Origin: Variovorax terrae
Lineage (GTDB): Bacteria; Pseudomonadota; Gammaproteobacteria; Burkholderiales; Burkholderiaceae_C
DNA length: 64,000 nucleotides
Direction of reading: 5' to 3'
Assembly (NCBI RefSeq): GCF_022809125.1
Contig: NZ_JALGBI010000001.1
Coordinates: 1,302,001 to 1,366,000 of the forward strand
Position numbers and translations under genes: made by a program. The notes beneath the pieces were generated by a model that saw only the letters and a list, made by a program, of their open reading frames with translations, did not search any database and had not been told where the DNA came from. Of this stretch, positions 27,399 through 36,703 are shown piece by piece. How positions within the stretch are numbered: position 1 is the first letter of the stretch; every line of letters begins with the position of its first letter.

Positions 27399-30300
27399 AT
27401 GGACATCGATGCAGTAAAAAACAACAAATGGTTCAGAAGGGTGGCCTGGGCCGTGGGAGGGGTGCTGGCGCTGTGGGGGATCGGCTGGCTGGCCGTGCCG
27501 CCCCTCGTCAAGAGCCAGGCCGAGAAGATCGCCACCGAGAAGCTGGGCCGCCAGGTCACCCTTGGCGCGGTCGACTTCAAGCCCTGGACGCTCGAACTCA
27601 CCCTGAACGACCTGGCCATCGCCGGCGCGAACGGGGCGCCGCCCCAGTTGCTGATCAAGCGTATCTATATAGATGGCGAACTGCAGTCGCTGCTGCGGCT
27701 GGCGCCAGTGGTCGACGCGGTGGAGGTCGAGGCGCCCCAGCTCCGGCTCACGCACCTGAGCGACGGCCACTATGACATCGACGACATCCTGGCGCGCCTG
27801 AGCCAGCCCTCCGGCCAGCCGCCCGGCGAACCGCCCAGGTTCGCGCTCTACAACCTGGCGCTGACGGGCGGCTCGGTCGACTTCACCGACCAGGCCGTCC
27901 ACCGCACGCACGAACTGCGCGAACTCAACCTCAGCGTGCCGTTCCTGAGCAACCTGCCGTCGCAGCGCGAGGTCAAGGTCGAGCCGCGGCTGGCCTTCCG
28001 GCTCAATGGCAGCAGCTTCGACTCCTCGGCCGTCGGCACGCCCTTCACCCAGGCCCGCAAGACCGACGCCAGCATCAAGCTCGCGGGCTTCGACCTCACG
28101 CCCTACCTCGGCTACATCCCGGCCAGCGTGCCGGTGAAGCTGCAGGCCGCCACGCTGGACGCCGATGTCCGGGTGGCCTTCGAGCAGACGCCGCGCATCG
28201 CCGTGCGGCTCAGCGGCACCGTGCAGGCCAGCCGCGTGAAGCTGGCCGATGCCCGGGCGCAGGAGCTGCTGGGCTTCGAGACGCTCAAGCTCACGCTGGA
28301 CGACGTGCGGCCGTTCGAGCAGACGGCCCGGCTGGCCGCCGTGGAACTGGATTCCCCCAGCCTGGCCGTGCGCCGCGACAAGGCGGGGCGGCTCAACCTT
28401 GATCTGTCCGGCACGCCGGAGGCGCCCCAAAAGACAGCGGCCAGCGACGCCGCCGCAAAGACCCCCACCGCCAAAGTCTCCCCGGCCGGCGGCTGGAAGA
28501 TCGATGTGGCCAAGGTGGCCGTGCGCGGCGGCGCCGTGGCCTGGAGCGACGACGGCACCGCGCCGCAGGCCCGGCTGGCCTTGCGCAACGTGGCGCTGGA
28601 CGCCTCGGGCATCGCCGTGCCGGTGGCCCAGCCGCTGCAGTTCAGCGGGGCGGCCGTGCTCGACAGCCAGCCCGGCCAGGCCAGCCTGAGCTTCAGCGGC
28701 ACGGCCACCGACATCGCCGCCAGCGTGACCGCCACCGTCGGCGGGGTGCCGCTGGCCGCGGCGGCGCCTTACCTGGCGTCCTTCATCACGCCCGCGCTGG
28801 GCGGCACGCTGGACGCCGATCTCGCCCTGCAATGGAAGGCGCCCGCCGGGCCCGGCCAGGCCCCGGGGCTGCAGGTGCAGGCCCGGCAGCTGGTGCTCAA
28901 CCAGCTGGCCCTGACCCAGGGCCGGGCGCCGCTGGCCTCGGTCAAGAAGATCGAGCTGGCGCAGGCGCAGCTGGATCTGGCGCAGCAGACGCTCAGCGTC
29001 GAGAAACTCGCGCTGACGCAGCCGCGGGCCAAGGTCGGGCGCGGCGAGGACCGGCGCTGGATGTTCGAGCACTGGCTCAAGGCCGGCAGCGCCGCGCCGG
29101 CGGCGGCGCCCGGGCACCGGCCGGGCGGGGCGGCGGACAAGCCCTGGGGCGTGGCCCTGGGCGAGGTGACGCTCGACGCCGGCGCCCTGTCCTACCTCGA
29201 CCAGGCGACGGCCAGGCCCGTGGCGTTCGAGCTGACCGGCCTGAAGCTGCAGATGAAGAACGTCGCGCCCGACAGCGCCAAGCCCTCGCCGCTGACGGTG
29301 TCGGCCCGCCTCGGCGCCGGCCGGACCGAGCCCGGGCGGCTCGACTACCGCGGCACGCTGGCGCTCAAGCCGCTGGCCGCGCAGGGCCGGGTCGATGCCC
29401 AGCGCCTGCCGCTGCACGCCTTCGCGCCTTACTTTGCCGATGCCCTCAATATCGAGCTGCTGCGCGCCGACGCCAGCTTCAAGGGCCAGGTGCGCTATGC
29501 CGACGGCAAGGCCGGCCCGGCGCTCAAGCTCAGCGGCGACACCGCGCTGGAGGAGTTCCGCGCCAACAGCGTGCCGGTGGACGCGCCGCCGCAGGAGGCC
29601 GCCGCGGGCAAGGGCGGCCTGGCGATCAGCGAGGAGCTGCTGAGCTGGAAGGCGCTGAGCCTGCGCGGCCTGGAGGTCTCGCTCACCCCCGGCACCGCCA
29701 CCACGGTGGATGTGCGCGAAACCACGCTCAGCGACTTCTTCGCCCGCGTCATCATCAACGAGAACGGCCGCATCAACCTGCAGGACCTCGTGAAATCGAG
29801 CGCCGCCACCGGCACGGCCACCGTGCCGGCGGCCACGACCGGTGCCGCGGTTGCTACCAATTCGATAGCAACCAACGACCCGGCGACGCGGACATCCGGC
29901 CAAAAATCCGCTTCAACCCCGGTGCCGGCCGGTGCCGCGGCTGCCAGCGTTGCCGCGGGCACCGCCACGGCGGCGCCCGCACCGGTGATCCGGGTCGGCC
30001 CGGTCAGCCTGATCAACGGCAAGGTGCTGTTCACCGACCACTTCGTCAAGCCCAACTACTCGGCCGACCTGAGCGACCTCACCGGCAAGCTCAGCGCGTT
30101 CTCCTCGGTCTCGCCCCAGGGCTCGCCGCAGCTGGCCGACCTGGAGCTGCGCGGCCGCGCCGAAGGCACGGCCTCGCTCGAGATCCTGGGCAAGCTCAAC
30201 CCATTGGCCAAGCCGCTGGCACTGGACATCAAGGGCAAGGTGCGCGACCTCGAACTGCCGCCGCTGTCGCCGTACTCCATCAAGTACGCGGGCCACGGCA

Positions 30301-31178
30301 TCGAGCGCGGCAAGCTCAGCGTGGACGTGGCCTACCTCGTCAAGCCCGACGGCCAGCTCACCGCGAGCAACAACCTCGTGCTCAACCAGCTCAGCTTCGG
30401 CGACGAGGTCAAGGGCGCGCCCGCCAGCCTGCCGGTCAAGCTGGCGGTGGCGCTGCTGGCCGACCGCAACGGCGTGATCGACATCAACCTGCCCATCAGC
30501 GGCTCGCTCAACGACCCGCAGTTCAGCCTCGGGCCGATCATCTTCAAGGTCATCGTCAACCTCATCGTCAAGGCCATCACCTCGCCGTTCTCGCTGCTGG
30601 CCAGCGCCTTCGGCGGCGGCGGCGACGAGCTCAGCATGGTGGCCTTCGCGCCCGGCAGCGCCATGCTCTCGCCCGACGCACGGCAGGGGCTGGACAAAGT
30701 GGCCAATGCCCTGACCGACCGGCCTTCGCTCAAGATGACCGTGGTCGGCACCGCCAGCCTGCAGGCCGAGCGCGACGGCTACAAGCACGAACGCCTGAAG
30801 GCGCTGGTGCAGGCCGAGAAGCGCCGCGCCGCCGTGCTGGCCGGACAGACCGCCACCGGCGTCATCACCGTGAGCGAGGCCGAATACCCGGCCCTGCTCA
30901 AGGAGGTCTACAAGCGTGCCGACATGCCCAAGCCGCGCAACCTGATCGGCATGGCCAAGGACCTGCCGCCGGCCGAGATGGAGGCGCTGCTGCTGGCCAA
31001 CATCCCGGTCAGCGACGACGTGATGCGCGAGCTCGCGCTGCAGCGCGGCGTGGCCGTCAAGGACTACCTGGCCACGAAGAACCTGCCGCCCGAGCGCCTG
31101 TTCCTGGGCGCGGCCAAGGCGGTGGCGCCCGAGGCCAAGTGGAGTCCGCGCGCCGAATTGAGCCTTGCCACGCAGTAA
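27399..31178 (+). CDS. DUF748 family giant envelope protein with OmpA-like C-terminal region
   Basis: The 1259-aa protein starts MDIDAVKNNKWFRRVAWAVGGVLALWGIGWLAVPPLVKSQAEKIA, a single N-terminal membrane anchor; the longer frame upstream covers the structured RNA and is rejected. The body is a long repetitive beta-rich AsmA/DUF748-type array (repeated VxxxxLxLxxLxLxxG), consistent with periplasmic bridge-like proteins. The C-terminal 180 residues include FAPGSAMLSPDARQGLDKVANALTDRPSLKMTVVGTAS, resembling an OmpA-like domain. Repeat copy 5 lies in frame in an Ala/Thr-rich linker (about residues 818-839). Function in this family is not established; lipid or envelope transport is a guess. Confidence 0.85.
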   Translation: MDIDAVKNNKWFRRVAWAVGGVLALWGIGWLAVPPLVKSQAEKIATEKLGRQVTLGAVDFKPWTLELTLNDLAIAGANGAPPQLLIKRIYIDGELQSLLRLAPVVDAVEVEAPQLRLTHLSDGHYDIDDILARLSQPSGQPPGEPPRFALYNLALTGGSVDFTDQAVHRTHELRELNLSVPFLSNLPSQREVKVEPRLAFRLNGSSFDSSAVGTPFTQARKTDASIKLAGFDLTPYLGYIPASVPVKLQAATLDADVRVAFEQTPRIAVRLSGTVQASRVKLADARAQELLGFETLKLTLDDVRPFEQTARLAAVELDSPSLAVRRDKAGRLNLDLSGTPEAPQKTAASDAAAKTPTAKVSPAGGWKIDVAKVAVRGGAVAWSDDGTAPQARLALRNVALDASGIAVPVAQPLQFSGAAVLDSQPGQASLSFSGTATDIAASVTATVGGVPLAAAAPYLASFITPALGGTLDADLALQWKAPAGPGQAPGLQVQARQLVLNQLALTQGRAPLASVKKIELAQAQLDLAQQTLSVEKLALTQPRAKVGRGEDRRWMFEHWLKAGSAAPAAAPGHRPGGAADKPWGVALGEVTLDAGALSYLDQATARPVAFELTGLKLQMKNVAPDSAKPSPLTVSARLGAGRTEPGRLDYRGTLALKPLAAQGRVDAQRLPLHAFAPYFADALNIELLRADASFKGQVRYADGKAGPALKLSGDTALEEFRANSVPVDAPPQEAAAGKGGLAISEELLSWKALSLRGLEVSLTPGTATTVDVRETTLSDFFARVIINENGRINLQDLVKSSAATGTATVPAATTGAAVATNSIATNDPATRTSGQKSASTPVPAGAAAASVAAGTATAAPAPVIRVGPVSLINGKVLFTDHFVKPNYSADLSDLTGKLSAFSSVSPQGSPQLADLELRGRAEGTASLEILGKLNPLAKPLALDIKGKVRDLELPPLSPYSIKYAGHGIERGKLSVDVAYLVKPDGQLTASNNLVLNQLSFGDEVKGAPASLPVKLAVALLADRNGVIDINLPISGSLNDPQFSLGPIIFKVIVNLIVKAITSPFSLLASAFGGGGDELSMVAFAPGSAMLSPDARQGLDKVANALTDRPSLKMTVVGTASLQAERDGYKHERLKALVQAEKRRAAVLAGQTATGVITVSEAEYPALLKEVYKRADMPKPRNLIGMAKDLPPAEMEALLLANIPVSDDVMRELALQRGVAVKDYLATKNLPPERLFLGAAKAVAPEAKWSPRAELSLATQ
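29850..29914 (-). repeat. ~70-bp palindromic repeat, copy 5 (inside the DUF748 gene)
   Basis: Read on the minus strand: GAAGCGGATTTTTGGCC, GGATGTCCGCGTCGCC, GGGTCGTTGG, then TTGCTATcgaattggTAGCAA. The host gene reads it on the opposite strand as VATNSIATNDPATRTSGQKS, in a linker rich in Ala and Thr, where an insertion is likely to be tolerated. Confidence 0.8.
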
Positions 31179-31272
31179 TGCGTGGCCGGCGCTCGCCGCA
31201 TTCGCCAAATAGCGGCGAAAATAGCGGCTTGACCGCCGCGGCGGCCCGGCCCTCTTCCAAAATAACTGTTCC

Positions 31273-34086
31273 ATGCTCCGTTTTCCTGCCTTCAACAAAA
31301 CACCCGAAGCTCCTGAAGTGACGCCCGCTCCCGCCAAACCTCAAGAAACCCATCCGCTCGACGCCCTGACCGGCGGCGCTTTCTCCGCCTCCACCTCGGG
31401 CGAGCGCGCCGCGCGCATCCGCGAGTGGCTGGCCGGCAACCCGGCGCCCGAGCAGATGCAGGAGGTCTTCAAGGAACTGAGCGCGCGCGACAAGGGCGCC
31501 GCCCGGCCGCTGCGCGAGAAGCTCGACGAACTCAAGCGCGCCAAGGGCCAGGAGGCCATGGCCATCGAATGGGCCGACAAGGCGCAGGCCCTGCTGGGCG
31601 CGCCGCGCCTGAACATCGCCGACGCCCTGGCCTGGCAGCGCGACGCCGCCAAGGCCGGCGCGCCGCTGTCCAGGGAGCCGCTGGCCACGCTCAAGGGCCA
31701 GCTGGCCGACCGCGTGAAGGTGATCGAGGACCTGCAGCACCGCACCCAGGTGCAGCGCGAGGCCGCCGTGCTGCTGGCCCAGCGCATCGAGGTGCTGTCC
31801 ACCAAGAGCTGGAAGGACGCGCAGGCCGCCTGGGAGGTGCTGCGCGCCGACGTGGCGCACTGGCAGGAGCAAGCCGCCGCGATCGCGGTGGACGCGAGCT
31901 GGCCCAGCGTGGACGCCCGCTTCCCGCCGTTGCTGGAGGCCTCCAAGGCCCAGCTGCTGGTGGTGTGGGAGGCCTTCCAGGCCGCGCTGACGCAGGCCGC
32001 CGCGGCTGCCGAAGACGGTGCCGCGCCGCTGCCGCCGGTGCCGGTGTGGGCCGACGAGCTGCGCCTGGCGCGCGGCGTGCCGGTGGAAGCGCCGCCGAAG
32101 CCGGCCAAGCCCAAGGTCGATCCCGAGCTGCGCGCCCGCGCCACCCAGGCCGTGCGCGACGCGCTCGCCAAGGTCGAGCAGGAAACCGGCCAGGGCCACG
32201 GCAAGGCCAGCGCCGGCGCGGCCGCCGCGCTGCGCAACGCGCTCAAGGAACACGGCAAGCTGATCGACGACAAGCTCGAGAACCAGGCCCATGCCGCGCT
32301 GGCCGCCGCCGGCGAACTCGAAGGCTGGCAGCGCTGGCGCGCCGACCAGTTGCGCGAGGAACTGGTGGCCAAGGCCGAGGGCCTGTTCGAGCGCGCCGCG
32401 CCGGCCGAAGGCCAGGAGCCGCAGCCGCCCAAGCCGCGCCTGGGCGGGCGCAAGATGCAGGAAACCCTGCGCACCCTGCGCGAGCAGTGGAAGCAGACCG
32501 ACCAGGGCGGCGCGCCCAACCACGCGCTGTGGAAGCGCTTCGACGACGCCTGCAACGAGGCCTACAAGGTGGTCGAGGCCTGGCTCGAGAAGGTCAAGTC
32601 CGAGTCGGCCGAGCACAAGGTGCAGCGCCTGGCGCTGATCGAGGAAGTCAAGGCCTGGAGCGCGGCCAACGCCACGGCGCTGGACGACGACTGGAAGGGC
32701 TTTGCCCGCATCCTGCACCAGTTTGCCGAGCGCTGGCGCGAGGCCGGCCACGTGGGCGAGAAGGCCTTCGCCGAGCTGCAGCCGCAGTGGAAGGCCGCCA
32801 TCAATGCCGCCCATGCGCCGCTGGAGGCCATGCAGAAGCAGAGCCTGGAGCGCCGCCACGCGATGATCGACGAAGCCAGCGCGCTGGGCGCCGCGCCGCT
32901 GCTGCGCATCGACGCTGTCAAGGCGCTGCAGCAGCGCTGGCAGGCCGAGGCCCAGGCTGTGCCGCTGGAGCGCAAGCACGAGCAGAAGCTGTGGGACGCC
33001 TTCCGCCGGCCGATCGACGAAGCCTTCAACCGCAAGACGGCCGAACGCGAGAAGGCCGCCAGCGCGCTGAGCGAGCGCGACCGCGCCGTGCTCGACGCCG
33101 CCAAGGCGCTCGAGGCCGCCAATGCCGGCGGCGATGCCCAGAAGATCCGGGCCGCCATGAACGAGCTGGAAGCCGCGCTGCGCGGCCAGGCGCAGGCCGC
33201 GGCCGTGGTGACCGCGCAGGCGGCCGAAGCCGCGAAAAATGAATCGAATCAGGCGGAAGTCCAGGCGCAGCGGTCATCGGATGCTACTGAAACCGTAGCA
33301 AGCGAGGCTGCGCCCGAGACCGCGGCCGAGGGCGAACCGGGCACCGAGCCGGCGGCCGAGGCTGCCCCCGCGGCACCGGCCGTGCCGGCCAAGGCGCCGC
33401 CCAAGCCCGTGATCGCGATGCGCGGCGACGACCGCCCCGGCATGAAGAAAGCCGAGCCGGCGCAGGCCGGGCGCGGCGGCAAGTTCGGCGACCGCAAGGG
33501 CGCGCCGGGTGGCCGGGGCGATGCCCGCGGCGGCCCGCGCGGCGCCGGCGACAACCGCTTCGAGCCGCGCCGCGACGAGCGTGGCGCGGGCCGTTTCGGC
33601 GACCGCCCCTCGTATGAAGACCGCGGCCCGCGCCTGGGCGATGCGGCGTTCCGCGCCCAGCGCGAGGCGCTCGAACATGCCCAGCTGGCCCTGAAGAAGC
33701 TCGCGGCGCAGGCCCATGGCGAAGCCCTCACGCAGTTGCTGGGCGCCTGGGAGCAGCGCGCGGCCGACCAGTTGCCGAGCCAGCAGGAGCTGGGCCGCGC
33801 CGTCACGCCGGCCGTGCGCACGGCCTGGGCCCAGGCCGTGGGTGCCGCCCCCGCGGGCGATGCCGGCGACAGCCTGCTGCGCCTGGAGATCGCCGCCGAG
33901 GTGCCGACCCCGGCCGAGCACCTGAACGCCCGCCGCATGCTGCAGCTGCAGCTTCTGACCAAGCGTAACGATCCGTCGCCCGCGCAGACCTGGGGCCAGG
34001 ATGCCGGCCGCGTGCTGGCCTCGGCCCACGACGCGGCCACCGCGCGCCGCCTGCAGAACGCGCTCAAGGCGTTGCTGCGCAAGTAA
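31273..34086 (+). CDS. DUF349 domain-containing protein
   Basis: The 937-aa protein has no signal peptide and is almost all helical, with several DUF349 units recognisable by W-x-x-(A/F) spaced segments such as WKDAQAAWEVLRADVAHWQEQ, LREQWKQTDQGGAPNHALWKRFDDACNEAY and LQPQWKAAINAAHAPLEA. A low-complexity Ala/Glu/Pro and then Gly/Arg-rich disordered segment (about 640-790; RGGKFGDRKGAPGGRGDARG) precedes a helical C-terminal domain. The RG-rich part suggests nucleic-acid contact, but no function is established. Repeat copy 6 is read in frame at about residues 655-676. Confidence 0.85.
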   Translation: MLRFPAFNKTPEAPEVTPAPAKPQETHPLDALTGGAFSASTSGERAARIREWLAGNPAPEQMQEVFKELSARDKGAARPLREKLDELKRAKGQEAMAIEWADKAQALLGAPRLNIADALAWQRDAAKAGAPLSREPLATLKGQLADRVKVIEDLQHRTQVQREAAVLLAQRIEVLSTKSWKDAQAAWEVLRADVAHWQEQAAAIAVDASWPSVDARFPPLLEASKAQLLVVWEAFQAALTQAAAAAEDGAAPLPPVPVWADELRLARGVPVEAPPKPAKPKVDPELRARATQAVRDALAKVEQETGQGHGKASAGAAAALRNALKEHGKLIDDKLENQAHAALAAAGELEGWQRWRADQLREELVAKAEGLFERAAPAEGQEPQPPKPRLGGRKMQETLRTLREQWKQTDQGGAPNHALWKRFDDACNEAYKVVEAWLEKVKSESAEHKVQRLALIEEVKAWSAANATALDDDWKGFARILHQFAERWREAGHVGEKAFAELQPQWKAAINAAHAPLEAMQKQSLERRHAMIDEASALGAAPLLRIDAVKALQQRWQAEAQAVPLERKHEQKLWDAFRRPIDEAFNRKTAEREKAASALSERDRAVLDAAKALEAANAGGDAQKIRAAMNELEAALRGQAQAAAVVTAQAAEAAKNESNQAEVQAQRSSDATETVASEAAPETAAEGEPGTEPAAEAAPAAPAVPAKAPPKPVIAMRGDDRPGMKKAEPAQAGRGGKFGDRKGAPGGRGDARGGPRGAGDNRFEPRRDERGAGRFGDRPSYEDRGPRLGDAAFRAQREALEHAQLALKKLAAQAHGEALTQLLGAWEQRAADQLPSQQELGRAVTPAVRTAWAQAVGAAPAGDAGDSLLRLEIAAEVPTPAEHLNARRMLQLQLLTKRNDPSPAQTWGQDAGRVLASAHDAATARRLQNALKALLRK
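33234..33300 (+). repeat. ~70-bp palindromic repeat, copy 6 (inside the DUF349 gene)
   Basis: It runs AAAAATGAATCGAATCAGGC, GGAAGTCCAGGCGCAGCGGTCATCGG in order, then ATGCTACtgaaacCGTAGCA. It closely matches copy 2 and is translated as KNESNQAEVQAQRSSDATETVA at the edge of a disordered segment. Confidence 0.85.
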
Positions 34087-34101
34087 GGGCGGTTGCGGGA
34101 C

Positions 34102-34560
34102 GTGACGGCCCCGGCGCCTTCATCTGCGCCATCCCCCGCGCTCGCCATCCGGCCCTTCGAGGCCGGGGACGAGCCGGCGGTGGTGGCGCTGTGGCAGGCC
34201 TGCGGGCTGGTGCGGCCCTGGAACGATCCGCATAAAGATATCGCGCGCAAGCTCACCGAGCAGCCCGAGCTGTTCCTGGTCGGCACGCTGGCGGGCGAGG
34301 TGGCGGCCACGGCCATGGTCGGCTTCGACGGCCACCGCGGCTGGGTCTACTACCTGGCGGTGGCGCCGGGCCGCCAGCGGCTGAGCCTGGGCCGCCGCCT
34401 GATGCAGCAGGCCGAGCAGCTGCTGACCGCGCGCGGCTGCCCCAAGATCAACCTGATGGTGCGCAGCACCAACTCCGGCGTGATCGAGTTCTACCGCAAG
34501 CTCGGCTACGCGGCCGATGACGCGGTGCCGCTGGGCAAGCGGCTGATCCCCGATCTCTGA
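34102..34560 (+). CDS. ypeA: GNAT-family acetyltransferase YpeA
   Basis: The 152-aa protein matches YpeA along its length: AIRPFEAGDEPAVVALWQACGLVRPWNDPHKDI, FDGHRGWVYYLAVAPGRQRLSLGRRLM (acetyl-CoA loop), ARGCPKINLMVRSTNSGVIEFYRKLGYAADD. The loop reads RQRLSLGRR where most members have R-x-x-G-[IV]-G, an unusual Ser/Leu variant. There is no ATG; GTG at 34102 is my choice, with AAGGG 12 bp upstream; TTG at 34093 is the alternative. It follows the DUF349 gene by about 15 bp and is probably co-transcribed. The acetyl acceptor is unknown. Confidence 0.88.
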   Translation: MTAPAPSSAPSPALAIRPFEAGDEPAVVALWQACGLVRPWNDPHKDIARKLTEQPELFLVGTLAGEVAATAMVGFDGHRGWVYYLAVAPGRQRLSLGRRLMQQAEQLLTARGCPKINLMVRSTNSGVIEFYRKLGYAADDAVPLGKRLIPDL

Positions 34561-34568
34561 ATATTGGC

Positions 34569-34638
34569 GTTGCTACTGATTTGATAGCGGCCGATGACCA
34601 CTGGACGCGGACCTACGGCTGATTGGGCTTGAAAAACC
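34569..34638 (-). repeat. ~70-bp palindromic repeat, copy 7 (provides the mtfA 3' end)
   Basis: Minus strand: GGTTTTTCAAGCCCAATCAGCC, TAGGTCCGCGTCCAGTGGTCATCGG in order, then CCGCTATCAAATCAGTAGCAA. The mtfA stop codon (TAG at 34615-34613) and its last codons (F-F-K-P-N-Q-P) are inside the repeat. Confidence 0.85.
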
Positions 34639-35407
34639 CGTCCAGCAGCGGCAGCAGCGCCGCAAACTCGCCGGCGAAGCGCTCGCGGTTCACGAAGTAG
34701 GCCTCGCAGGCCACGGCGAAGAACTCGTCGATCGACTGCGCGCCGTAGGGGTCGAGCCAGGTTGGCTCGCCGCCGAAGCGCTCGGCGATGATGGTCTTTT
34801 CGCGGAAGGCCTCGTACTCGCGCTGCATCACGGCCAGCCACGCGCTGCGCGCCGCCCGCGCGGAGGGCGCGCCCAGAAAGCCGGCAGGCAGCGGCGGGCA
34901 GCCGTCGGGCAGGCCGTCGCGCATGTCGATCTTGTGGGCGAACTCGTGGATCACCACGTTGTAGCCCGCGTCGGCCGAGGCGCCCGCGTCGGCCACGTCG
35001 GGCCAGCTCAGCATCACCGGGCCGCGGTCCATCGCTTCGCCGCTGAGCACCTCGTCGTAGTGGTGCACCACGCCTTGCTCATCCATCACGGTGCGGCGCG
35101 CCACCACCTCGCCCGGCTGGATCACGATGCCGACGAAATCGTCGTACCAGTCGAGCCCGAGGTAGAGCACCGGCAGGCAGGCCTGCACGGCCACGGCCGC
35201 GGCCACTTCATCCGTGATGGCGAAGCCCTGCGCGCCGTGGAATTCCTTGCTGCCCAGGAATTCGCCGGCGAGCGTGCGCAGGCGCGCCAGCTCGGGCGTG
35301 GAGAGCCGGCCCAGGAACGGGTAGCGCGCCAGCGTGGACTGCCACAGCGCCTCGGGCAGGGGGCGCGCCGCGTGCTGCCGGCGGCGCCGGCGCAGCCAGC
35401 CGAACAT
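34613..35407 (-). CDS. mtfA: MtfA-type zinc-dependent peptidase (M90 family)
   Basis: MtfA is a cytoplasmic metallopeptidase; in E. coli it binds Mlc and affects glucose uptake. The 264-aa protein begins MFGWLRRRRRQHAARPLPEALWQ and has the zinc motif H154-E-F-A-H158 (NVVIHEFAHKIDMRDG), plus FFAVACEAYFVNRERF with the third ligand region. The start overlaps the lpxH stop by one base. The last codons come from repeat copy 7, so the C-terminal tail FFKPNQP is probably not ancestral. Confidence 0.92.
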   Translation of the reverse strand: MFGWLRRRRRQHAARPLPEALWQSTLARYPFLGRLSTPELARLRTLAGEFLGSKEFHGAQGFAITDEVAAAVAVQACLPVLYLGLDWYDDFVGIVIQPGEVVARRTVMDEQGVVHHYDEVLSGEAMDRGPVMLSWPDVADAGASADAGYNVVIHEFAHKIDMRDGLPDGCPPLPAGFLGAPSARAARSAWLAVMQREYEAFREKTIIAERFGGEPTWLDPYGAQSIDEFFAVACEAYFVNRERFAGEFAALLPLLDGFFKPNQP

Positions 35408-36177
35408 CAGCGCACCTCGAGGCGCTGCAGCCCGGCGGCCGTGAGGCGCAGCGCCTGCGCGCGCGGCGGCTCGGCGGCGGCGTCCCAATCGCTCAGCACC
35501 ACGCGCCGCAGCGCGGCGCCGAGGTCGTGGTCGGCCGGCCGGTGGGTGTGGCCGTGGATCAGCGTGGCGGCCTGGGCGGCCTGCAGCCAGGCGCGCGCGG
35601 CCGGGCCGTCTAAGTCGGCATAGACCGCGCCCGAGCGCTTGCGGGCCTCGCTTTGCGCGCGGATCGAGCGCGCGACGGCCTGGCGCTCGGCCAGCGGCCG
35701 GGCCAGGAAGGCCTGCTGCCAGGCGGGGCTGCGCACCTGGGCGCGAAAGGCCATGTAGTCGGTGTCGTCCAGGCACAGCGCGTCGCCATGCGACAGCAGC
35801 CAGCGCTGGCCGGCGAAGGCGAGGGCGGTGGGGTCGGCGAGCAGGCGCGCGCCGCAGCGCGCGAGGAAATCAGTGCCCAGCAGGAAGTCGCGGTTGCCGT
35901 GCATGAAGAACAGCTCGAGCCGCTGTGCAGCCTGGCGCATCGCGTCGGCGCATGCCGTCTCGAAGCCCGGCGACAGCGCGGCGTCGTCGCCGACCCAGAC
36001 CTCGAACAGGTCGCCGAGCATGAACACGGCATCGGCCGGGGTGGTGTCAAGGTAGCGCTGCCAGGCCTCGACGGTGGCGGGCTCGGACGGCTGCAGGTGC
36101 AGGTCCGAGATGAAGTCGACCGTGCGCCAGCTCGCGGGCGCCTGCAGCTCCGCGATCGGCGGCACGGTCAGGGACAT
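35407..36177 (-). CDS. lpxH: UDP-2,3-diacylglucosamine diphosphatase
   Basis: LpxH makes lipid X in lipid A synthesis at the inner membrane. The 256-aa calcineurin-like phosphoesterase has the metal motifs D25-L-H27 (FISDLHLQPSEPA), GDLFEVWVGDD (D56), FFMHGNRDFLLG, LLSHGD and LIHGHTHRP. It lies 13 bp after ppiB and overlaps mtfA by one base. Confidence 0.95.
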   Translation of the reverse strand: MSLTVPPIAELQAPASWRTVDFISDLHLQPSEPATVEAWQRYLDTTPADAVFMLGDLFEVWVGDDAALSPGFETACADAMRQAAQRLELFFMHGNRDFLLGTDFLARCGARLLADPTALAFAGQRWLLSHGDALCLDDTDYMAFRAQVRSPAWQQAFLARPLAERQAVARSIRAQSEARKRSGAVYADLDGPAARAWLQAAQAATLIHGHTHRPADHDLGAALRRVVLSDWDAAAEPPRAQALRLTAAGLQRLEVR

Positions 36178-36190
36178 GGACGCCCGGCCG

Positions 36191-36703
36191 TCAGAGCGCG
36201 ACGGCCTTGTCGATGACGACGTCTTCCTTCGGCACGTCGTCGTGGAAGCCCTTGCGGCCGGTCTGGACGGCCTTGATCTTGTCGACCACGTCGGCGCCGC
36301 CCACCACCTTGCCGAACACCGCGTAGCCCCAGCCCTGCGCCGAGGGCGCGGTGTGGTTGAGGAAGCCGTTGTCGGCCACGTTGATGAAGAACTGCGCGGT
36401 GGCCGAGTGCGGCGCGTTGGTGCGCGCCATGGCCACGGTGTAGTTGTCGTTCTTCAGGCCGTTGTTGGCCTCGTTGTCGATCGGCGCGTCGGTGGGCTTT
36501 TGCGTCATGCCGGGCTCGAAGCCGCCGCCCTGGACCATGAAGCCCGGGATCACGCGGTGGAAGATGGTCTTGTCGTAGTGGCCCTTGTTGACGTAGCTCA
36601 GGAAGTTGGCGACCGACTTGGGCGCCTTGTCCTGGTCCAGTTCGAGGGTGATGACGCCGAAGTCGACGATGTGCAGTTCTACTTTGGGGTTGGCCATGTT
36701 CAT
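36191..36703 (-). CDS. ppiB: cytoplasmic cyclophilin-type peptidyl-prolyl isomerase
   Basis: The 170-aa protein has no signal peptide and is a complete cyclophilin: [13 protein letters not shown], the active-site [15 protein letters not shown] (Arg, Phe, Gln), [14 protein letters not shown] and [19 protein letters not shown] keep the ATG at 36703 because it overlaps the stop of the caspase-cyclophilin gene by four bases (ATGA); a second ATG two codons later is possible. Its translation is thus coupled to that gene. Confidence 0.94.
   Translation of the reverse strand: MNMANPKVELHIVDFGVITLELDQDKAPKSVANFLSYVNKGHYDKTIFHRVIPGFMVQGGGFEPGMTQKPTDAPIDNEANNGLKNDNYTVAMARTNAPHSATAQFFINVADNGFLNHTAPSAQGWGYAVFGKVVGGADVVDKIKAVQTGRKGFHDDVPKEDVVIDKAVAL

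Noticed and set aside
31179..31272. Possible twelfth repeat copy between the DUF748 and DUF349 genes
   Set aside because: AAATAGCGGCGAAAATAGCGG has two TAGC words, but the GTCC and GGTCAT blocks are missing.
27318..31321. Very long open frames opposite or out of frame with the DUF748 gene
   Set aside because: They have the same high-GC shadow composition (Gly/Arg/Ala/Gln/His) and no domain; the DUF748 frame has an anchor, repeat pattern and a fitting start.
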